DNA of 15,768 nucleotides from Mycobacteriaceae bacterium (GTDB taxonomy: Bacteria > Actinomycetota > Actinomycetes > Mycobacteriales > Mycobacteriaceae). The notes beneath the pieces are model-generated. The model ran no database searches and was not told the origin of the DNA. It saw only the letters and a program-made list of their open reading frames with translations. Both the position numbers and the translations under genes were made by a program. Each line of letters starts with the position of its first letter. Positions within the stretch are counted from its first letter, which is position 1. The stretch lies in NCBI GenBank assembly GCA_019242135.1, contig JAFAWC010000681.1:1-15768 (forward strand). Reading direction: 5' to 3'. Shown here one piece after another: positions 7,115 to 15,768 of this stretch.

Positions 7115-7990
7115 GTGCACTTCACGTTGCAGCTGGACATCGTCTCGCGCGGGCGCACCCCATTGCTGTGCTGCCTGATCGCGTTTCTGGTCACTTTCGT
7201 GGTGACCCGCGCGATCGTGCGGTACATCCGCAGGCATGCCGACAGCAGCGCCCCACGGAAGTGGTGGCAGCCGCGCAACATCGGTCACGGCAGCTTGCAT
7301 ATTCATCACGTGGTGGTCGGCGTGGTCCTGGTGATGATCTCCGGCGTGACGATGGTGACGCTGGCCGTCGACGGCGGTGTACCCGAATTCACTGCCGCGG
7401 CAATCCTTTTTGGCATCGGTGCGGCACTCGTTCTCGACGAGTTCGCGTTGATCCTGCATTTGGACGACGTCTACTGGGCGGAGGACGGGCGCACGTCGGT
7501 GGATGCGGTGTTCGCGGCCGTCGCTGTCGCGGGACTTCTGATCATCGGGCTCAACCCGCTGTCGTTTTTCGACATCGGGATCTGGCGCCACGACCACGCG
7601 GTCGTGGTCCGGGCCGCCGTGGTGGCGCTGGCCGTCCTGACGTTGGCGCTGGCGGTCGTCGTGCTGCTCAAGGGCAAGGTGTGGACCGGCTTGGTCGGCA
7701 TGTTCATCACCCCGCTGCTGCTCGTCGGCGCGGCGCGGCTGTCCCGGCCGCACGCCCCGTGGGCACGATGGGCCTACAGCAATCGGCCGCGCAAAATGCA
7801 CCGTGCGCTTGAGCGTGAACGCAGGCTGCGCAGGCCCGTGGTCCAGGCGAAGTTGTGGCTGCAACACGCGGTGGCGGGCAAGCCGCACTTTCCCGACGAC
7901 AGCGAAGTTGACGAACGGCTCGACCGCGAGGTCCACGCCGCGCCCGCGCCGCCGGAAGGCCCGTCGGTCACCGAGAAGGCATCGGTGTAG
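7115..7990 (+). CDS. Polytopic integral membrane protein of unknown function (Rv2180c-like)
   Basis: A 291-residue membrane protein with about six predicted spans, near residues 18-38, 62-82, 88-110, 128-150, 164-186 and 190-206. A polar C-terminal tail of roughly 80 residues follows, rich in Arg, Glu and Pro. A His-rich stretch, HGSLHIHHVVVG (about 56-67), borders the second span. Conserved acidic residues (DEFALILHLDDVYW, about 107-120) border the third; these could be a metal or active site, but I know of no assigned function. GTG 7115 is chosen because it begins the conserved start and follows a TANNNT hexamer by 7 nt. It lies 45 bp after plsC and 8 bp before the exoribonuclease gene. M. 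tuberculosis Rv2180c is the positional match (about 295 residues). Confidence 0.82.
   Translation: MHFTLQLDIVSRGRTPLLCCLIAFLVTFVVTRAIVRYIRRHADSSAPRKWWQPRNIGHGSLHIHHVVVGVVLVMISGVTMVTLAVDGGVPEFTAAAILFGIGAALVLDEFALILHLDDVYWAEDGRTSVDAVFAAVAVAGLLIIGLNPLSFFDIGIWRHDHAVVVRAAVVALAVLTLALAVVVLLKGKVWTGLVGMFITPLLLVGAARLSRPHAPWARWAYSNRPRKMHRALERERRLRRPVVQAKLWLQHAVAGKPHFPDDSEVDERLDREVHAAPAPPEGPSVTEKASV
7588..7607. repeat. Perfect 8-bp inverted repeat inside the membrane-protein gene
   Basis: CCACGACC (7588-7595) and GGTCGTGG (7600-7607) flank a 4-nt loop. The arms code for part of RHDHAVVVR, between the fourth and fifth membrane spans. It could form an mRNA hairpin or be a coincidence of His/Val codons. 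Confidence 0.5.
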
Positions 7991-7998
7991 GCCTGCGC

Positions 7999-8487
7999 GT
8001 GCGCTACTTTTACGACACCGAGTTCATCGACGACGGACGTACCATCGACCTCATCTCGATCGGGGTGGCCGCCGAGGATGGTCGCGAATACTACGCGATC
8101 TCCACCGAATTCGACCCGGAGCGGGCCGGTCGCTGGGTGCGCGCCCACGTGCTGCCCAAACTGCCGTCGCCATCGTCGCCGCTGTGGCGCTCACGTGGTC
8201 AGATCCGGGCGGAACTCGAAGACTTCTTCGGTGTCGATTCCGACGAGCCGATCGAACTGTGGGCGTGGGTGGGCGCCTATGACCACGTCGCGCTCTGCCA
8301 GTTGTGGGGTCCGATGACGGCGCTGCCGCCAGCGATCCCGCGGTTCACCCGCGAGCTCCGCCAGTATTGGGAGGAGAAGGGCTCGCCGCGGATGCCGCCG
8401 CGACCTCGCGACGCGCATGACGCGCTGGTGGATGCGCGGCACAACCTGCACCGGTTCCGGCTGATGACTGGCCTGCCGCCGGCCTGA
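7999..8487 (+). CDS. DEDDh 3'-5' exoribonuclease RNase AS (Rv2179c-like)
   Basis: A 162-residue protein beginning RYFYDTEFIDDG. Asp6 and Glu8 form the first DEDD motif, Asp95 lies in WVGAYDHVAL, and His140 and Asp145 lie in DAHDALVDA, completing the DEDDh set for two-metal catalysis. It matches M. tuberculosis Rv2179c nearly throughout. That protein was characterised as a dimeric exoribonuclease that prefers adenylate-containing RNA (RNase AS), so a role in trimming RNA 3' ends or poly(A) tails is expected. GTG 7999 is 8 bp after the upstream stop; no TANNNT hexamer precedes it, so it is probably read with the membrane-protein gene. All five catalytic residues are present. Cytosolic. Confidence 0.93.
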   Translation: MRYFYDTEFIDDGRTIDLISIGVAAEDGREYYAISTEFDPERAGRWVRAHVLPKLPSPSSPLWRSRGQIRAELEDFFGVDSDEPIELWAWVGAYDHVALCQLWGPMTALPPAIPRFTRELRQYWEEKGSPRMPPRPRDAHDALVDARHNLHRFRLMTGLPPA

Positions 8488-9906
<1,419 letters not shown>

Positions 9907-9912
9907 GCGCGC

Positions 9913-9930
9913 AGGTTTCGTCCGAAACCT
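9913..9930. terminator. Perfect hairpin between aroG and pknL, candidate bidirectional terminator
   Basis: AGGTTTCGTCCGAAACCT is fully self-complementary apart from a 2-4 nt loop. It lies in the 22-bp gap between the aroG stop and the pknL stop, touching the latter. Its symmetry suits termination from both sides. There is no long U-tract, as is common for mycobacterial hairpin terminators. Confidence 0.5.
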
Positions 9931-11086
9931 AGATCAACCCGTTGATGTTGCTCCCGAGCGTCCAGGCCAACGCGGCCACCGCACCAGTCAAGATCAGCAC
10001 CGCGGCCACCCAGAACCACACCATCCGCTTGGCCCGCTGCCTCGCCCAGTAGAACTCGCTGAGCTCTATGCCTGCGAATTGCCCCGCGAATTGCCCCGCG
10101 GATTGCCCCGCGAATTGCCGAGGTGCCGACCGAATTTCGGCGCCGACCCACGGCTCAACAGTCATCTGACGGGTCGGATGGCGCTGCGGCGGAGCTCGCC
10201 GGCTCTCAGACAGCGCGGCAGACGCATGCTGGGCAGACCTGCGGGGTGCGGGCACCCGGAAATCGGGCAGCCCGAGTTCGTCGGCGATCACGTCCAACTC
10301 CGCAGCCATCTGCTCGGCGTCGGCGAATCGCCCACCCGCATCGCGGGCGGTAGCCCGGCGCACTAGGTAGTCGAATTGCGTTGGCACACCGCGGATGACG
10401 GTGCTGGGCGGGCGCACGTCACGGTCCATCCGCGCATAGGCCACCGCCAGCGGACTGTCACCGTCGAATGGCGTGACGCCGGTCAGCAGCTCGTAGACCA
10501 TGATGCCGCAGGCGTACACGTCACTACGCGGACTCGCGTCACCGCTGCTGACCTGCTCCGGCGACAGATATGCCGCCGTACCCAAAATCACGCTGTCCGA
10601 GGTGATCTTCGCCTCGGCGACCGCGCGCACCAGGCCGAAGTCGGCGATCTTGACCTCGCCGTCATCGGAGATCAGCACGTTCTCCGGTTTCACGTCGCGG
10701 TGGACGAGCCCGCTGCGGTGCGCCACCGCCAACCCGCCGAGCACCGGGCGCAGCACCGCCGCCACGGCATGTGGCGGCATCGGCCCGCGCTCGCGCAGCA
10801 GTTCCCGAAGTGTCCCGCCCTCGACGAGTTCCATCACCAGAAACGGGTGTTGGCCGTCGACACCCTGGTCGTAAACCGCCACCAAGCCAGGGTCTTTCAA
10901 CCGCGCGACCGCACGCGCCTCGCGCGCAAACCGGGTCAGGAACTGCTGATCGCCGGCGTAGCGCGAGTCCATCATCTTGATCGCGACGGGGCGGTCCAGG
11001 CGCGTGTCGAGCCCGCGGTACACCGCCGACATGCCGCCGGTGGCGATGATCGCGTCGACGCGGTAACGACCGTCCAGCAGGTCCAT
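9929..11086 (-). CDS. pknL: Transmembrane serine/threonine protein kinase PknL
   Basis: A Hanks-type kinase of 385 residues (M. tuberculosis PknL 399). Catalytic elements: Gly-rich loop ATGGMSAVY (16-24), Lys37, Glu56, HRDVKPEN (129-136), DFG (149-151), activation loop ending GTAAYLSPE (169-177). A Pro/Arg/Gln-rich linker with QFAG/QSAG repeats (324-340) precedes one membrane span (about 356-376) and an 8-residue external tail without PASTA or other sensor domains. The second activation-loop Thr of the M. tuberculosis protein is Asp164 here; the first is kept as Thr162. Start: ATG 11086 sits 7 nt after TACCAT; ATG 11095, three codons upstream, lies inside that hexamer and has no Shine-Dalgarno sequence. 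The 169-codon open extension beyond it is shadow sequence. Divergent from the gene for its known substrate. Confidence 0.95.
   Translation of the reverse strand: MDLLDGRYRVDAIIATGGMSAVYRGLDTRLDRPVAIKMMDSRYAGDQQFLTRFAREARAVARLKDPGLVAVYDQGVDGQHPFLVMELVEGGTLRELLRERGPMPPHAVAAVLRPVLGGLAVAHRSGLVHRDVKPENVLISDDGEVKIADFGLVRAVAEAKITSDSVILGTAAYLSPEQVSSGDASPRSDVYACGIMVYELLTGVTPFDGDSPLAVAYARMDRDVRPPSTVIRGVPTQFDYLVRRATARDAGGRFADAEQMAAELDVIADELGLPDFRVPAPRRSAQHASAALSESRRAPPQRHPTRQMTVEPWVGAEIRSAPRQFAGQSAGQFAGQFAGIELSEFYWARQRAKRMVWFWVAAVLILTGAVAALAWTLGSNINGLI
10074..10121 (-). repeat. 12-bp tandem repeat in the juxtamembrane linker of pknL
   Basis: Four copies of GCGAATTGCCCC (plus strand): 10074-10085 and 10086-10097 identical, 10098-10109 with one change (A to G), and 10110-10121 with its last two bases diverged. 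Being 12 bp, each unit adds four residues (QFAG, or QSAG for the changed copy) without shifting the frame. Only one such unit (QFAG) is present in M. tuberculosis PknL as I recall it. Confidence 0.9.
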
Positions 11087-11093
11087 CGGAATC

Positions 11094-11099
11094 ATGGTA
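11094..11099 (-). promoter_or_regulatory. Candidate -10 hexamer for pknL (leaderless start)
   Basis: On the minus strand TACCAT is followed by 7 nt and then ATG 11086. It faces the plus-strand TAGACT 19 bp away, so the two promoters would share their upstream DNA. Confidence 0.45.
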
Positions 11100-11118
11100 G
11101 CCAGCGCAGGTGGCGTTC

Positions 11119-11124
11119 TAGACT
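11119..11124 (+). promoter_or_regulatory. Candidate -10 hexamer for the Rv2175c-like gene (leaderless start)
   Basis: TAGACT (TANNNT) ends 7 nt before GTG 11132, placing the transcription start on the start codon. Confidence 0.5.
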
Positions 11125-11453
11125 CAGCGCGGTGAGCAGCGTTCCGGCCGCCGACGACGTATTGGACCCTGAAGAGCCGGTGTACGACCTGCCCAGGGTC
11201 GCCGAAATGTTGGGCGTCGCGGTGACAAGAGTGCACCAGCATCTGCGCGACGGACATCTGCTCGCGGTGCGCCGCGGTGGCGCCGTGGTGGTGCCGCAGG
11301 TTTTCTTCACCAACGCCGGCCAGGTCGTCAAACCCCTGCCGGGACTGCTGGCAGTGTTGCGCGACGGCGGCTATCGCGACACCGAGATGGTGCGGTGGCT
11401 GTTCACTCCCGACGAGTCGCTGACCGTGACCCGCGACGACAGTCGCGAGCCAC

Positions 11454-14071
<2,618 letters not shown>

Positions 14072-14072
14072 C

Positions 14073-14079
14073 TAGGTTA
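14073..14079. promoter_or_regulatory. Overlapping divergent -10 hexamers for the S9 peptidase gene and idsA2
   Basis: The plus strand reads TAGGTT (14073-14078) and the minus strand reads TAACCT (14079-14074). Both fit TANNNT and they share five base pairs. Predicted starts are near 14085 (+) and 14067 (-), giving leaders of about 41 and 29 nt, each with a Shine-Dalgarno site. Confidence 0.45.
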
Positions 14080-14125
14080 AGGCGAGACACCCAATTACGA
14101 AGCGCTTGGATCAGGGAAGGGTGCG

Positions 14126-15768
14126 ATGGCCGCGAAAACGATCCCGCTCGAGGTACTGCTCGGTAATCCGGACAAGGCAGGTCCGCAGATCTCTCCGGAT
14201 GGCACCCGGCTGAGCTACATCGCACCGCTGGAGGGGGTCCTGAACGTGTGGCTCGGCACGGTCGGCGGCCAGTTCGAGCCGATCACCCGCGACACCGATC
14301 GGGGCATCCGCGCCTACACCTGGTGTCACAACAACCGCCATCTGATGTACCTGCAGGACAAGGCCGGCGATGAGAACTGGCACATTCACACGATCGACCT
14401 CGAGACGAGCGAGATCATCGACCGCACGCCCTTCGACGGCGTACAGGCCGAGATCATCGCGCTTCGCCGCGAGTACCCGAACGAGGCCTTGATCGGGCTC
14501 AACAAGGACAACCCGCAGTTGCATGACGTCTGGCGGCTGAACCTCGAGACGGGCGAGCTGACGAAGGTCGTCCAGAATCCGGGCTTCATCGCCTGGGGGA
14601 TCGACCGGGAGCTCAAGGTGCGCGCAGCCGTCGCCCCACAGCCCGACGGCGGCATGCTGATGCTCGTCCGCGACACCGAGGACGGCGAATGGCGCCCGTT
14701 CGTGAATTACGGGCCTGAGGACGCGATATTCGCCGGCCCGGTCGGCTTCACGGGCGACAACACCGGCGTCTACATCATGTCGTCGATCGGGGTGAACGCC
14801 GCCAGGGTGCTGCGCAAGAACATCGCAACCGGCGAGGAAGAGGTGATCGCGCAAGATCCGACATATGACTGCGTGAACATCACACTCGAGCCGGTCACAC
14901 GCAAGCCGCAGATCGCGTGGTTCCTCAAGGAGAAGGTCGAATATCTCGTGCTGGACCCGTCGATCCAGGCCGACCTCGACGCGATCAAAAACCTTCAGCC
15001 CGGCGAGTTCGGGATCGTCGACCGCGACCATGCCGATGAGACGTGGCTGATCGCATTCGATAGCGACGTCGGCCCGGTGAAGTTCTATGTGTACGACCGC
15101 AAGACGAAGACCGCGCGATTTCTGTTCTCGCATAAACCGGACCTCGAGGGCTACCCGCTGGCTCCGATGGAGCCCTTCACTTTCACCACACGTGACGGGC
15201 TCGACGTGCACGGCTACACCAGCTTTCCGCTCGGCCGCCGCGAGAATCTGCCGACGGTCATCAATGTCCACGGCGGGCCGTGGTCGCGAGACTCCTGGGG
15301 GTTCGATGCCGAAGCGCAATGGCTCGCCAACCGCGGCTACCTGTGCATCCAGCTCAACTTCCGCGGCTCACTCGGGTACGGCAAGAACTTCCTCAACGCC
15401 GGTGACAAGGAGTGGGGCGGCAAGATGCAGGACGACGTCAGCGACGCGGTGCGGTGGGCGATCGAACAGGGCTACGCCGACCCGCAGCGCATCTGCATCT
15501 ACGGTGGCTCCTACGGCGGCTATGCGGCGTTGGCGGGGGCCACGTTCACGCCCGAGCTCTACAAGTGCGTGATCGCGATGTGCGCCCCGGCGAATCTCAA
15601 GTCGTTCATCGAGTCGATTCCGCCGTATTGGACGCCGATGATCGCGATGTTCAAGAAACGGGTCGGTGATCCGCAGACCGAGGAGGAGTTTCTTTGGTCA
15701 CGGTCGCCGTTGTCCAAGGTCGACAGCATCGTCGCGCCCATGCTCATCGCCCACGGTGCGAACGACCC
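14126..15768 (+). CDS. S9 (prolyl oligopeptidase) family serine peptidase, 3' truncated by window edge
   Basis: Open frame of 547 codons with no stop before the window ends. The N-terminal half shows beta-propeller repeats with ISPDGTRLSYIAP (22-34) and repeated 'DxxTGE' turns. From about residue 340 an alpha/beta hydrolase domain begins: oxyanion-region HGGPW, a RGSLGYGK loop, then the nucleophile elbow YGGSYGGY (459-466) with Ser462. Asp547 in HGANDP is the expected triad Asp; the triad His would lie beyond the edge. The family cleaves short peptides; the substrate is unknown. No signal peptide, so cytosolic. ATG 14126 follows AGGGAAGGG at good spacing. Divergent from idsA2. It is not the gene I recall beside idsA2 in M. 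tuberculosis (Rv2172c), so this marks a local difference in gene order. Confidence 0.9.
   Translation, partial: MAAKTIPLEVLLGNPDKAGPQISPDGTRLSYIAPLEGVLNVWLGTVGGQFEPITRDTDRGIRAYTWCHNNRHLMYLQDKAGDENWHIHTIDLETSEIIDRTPFDGVQAEIIALRREYPNEALIGLNKDNPQLHDVWRLNLETGELTKVVQNPGFIAWGIDRELKVRAAVAPQPDGGMLMLVRDTEDGEWRPFVNYGPEDAIFAGPVGFTGDNTGVYIMSSIGVNAARVLRKNIATGEEEVIAQDPTYDCVNITLEPVTRKPQIAWFLKEKVEYLVLDPSIQADLDAIKNLQPGEFGIVDRDHADETWLIAFDSDVGPVKFYVYDRKTKTARFLFSHKPDLEGYPLAPMEPFTFTTRDGLDVHGYTSFPLGRRENLPTVINVHGGPWSRDSWGFDAEAQWLANRGYLCIQLNFRGSLGYGKNFLNAGDKEWGGKMQDDVSDAVRWAIEQGYADPQRICIYGGSYGGYAALAGATFTPELYKCVIAMCAPANLKSFIESIPPYWTPMIAMFKKRVGDPQTEEEFLWSRSPLSKVDSIVAPMLIAHGAND

Noticed and set aside
5744..7936. A 730-codon open frame on the minus strand, antisense to four genes
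   Set aside because: It runs antisense to plus-strand genes with clear motifs (ArsA, PlsC, membrane protein). Its product is a His/Arg/Gln/Asp-rich string without domains, typical of the mirror frame in high-G+C DNA.
9907..9928. Possible remnant of the transposase gene Rv2177c, which lies near aroG and pknL in M. tuberculosis
   Set aside because: Only 22 bp separate the two stops here and they hold a hairpin; no transposase sequence or insertion-sequence ends are present.
10074..10121. CRISPR-like short repeats
   Set aside because: Units are 12 bp, contiguous without spacers and in frame within pknL, so this is a coding tandem repeat.
10376..11131. N-terminal extension of the Rv2175c-like gene by 252 residues
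   Set aside because: It is antisense to pknL and lacks motifs; the ortholog is about 146 residues long.
14111..15319. A 402-codon minus-strand open frame
   Set aside because: It is opposite the S9 peptidase, which has a propeller and a catalytic Ser elbow. The minus product has no recognisable motif.

Overview
The window is high-G+C actinobacterial DNA. Most of it matches, gene for gene, the block I recall from Mycobacterium tuberculosis running from Rv2190c through Rv2173. PimB', FadD15, class II DAHP synthase (AroG), PknL, its substrate Rv2175c, MptA and IdsA2 are all recognisable by sequence and order. The source is therefore a mycobacterium; I cannot name the species. Gene identifications and ortholog comparisons rest on memory of the H37Rv proteins, not on a search.

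Layout. (1) 1-2004 (+): the tail of an NlpC/P60-type gene, a membrane-anchored HExxH metallopeptidase-like protein, then PimB', which adds the second mannose to phosphatidylinositol. (2) 2007-3803 (-): FadD15, convergent with pimB'. (3) 3853-7069 (+): a compact set of two START/SRPBCC-like proteins, an ArsA/Get3-like ATPase, a small Cys-rich protein and a PlsC-type acyltransferase. (4) 7115-9906 (+): a polytopic membrane protein, the DEDDh exoribonuclease RNase AS, and AroG. (5) 9929-11536: pknL (-) and its DNA-binding substrate (+), divergent from a roughly 50-bp interleaved promoter region. (6) 11454-13960 or slightly beyond (-): idsA2 and mptA, coupled by an ATGA overlap; mptA also overlaps the end of the Rv2175c-like gene. 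(7) 14126-end (+): an S9 prolyl-oligopeptidase-family serine peptidase cut by the window edge.

Theme. Much of the block serves envelope lipids and lipoglycans: PimB' and MptA build PIM/lipomannan, IdsA2 makes polyprenyl precursors, FadD15 activates fatty acids, and PlsC acylates a lipid. AroG opens the shikimate pathway. PknL with the Rv2175c-like protein forms a kinase/substrate signalling pair.

Main points for a second look. PknL has Asp where M. tuberculosis has its second activation-loop phospho-Thr, and its substrate lacks the N-terminal phospho-acceptor Thr. The mannosyltransferase gene expected between plsC and the Rv2180c-like gene is absent. The SRPBCC/ArsA/Cys-protein/PlsC set looks like an uncharacterised lipid or membrane-protein handling system. 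Six genes carry a TANNNT hexamer 6-8 nt before their start codon, the pattern of leaderless mycobacterial transcripts. No tRNA, rRNA, insertion sequence or CRISPR array was seen, and no gene-free stretch exceeds 300 bases.
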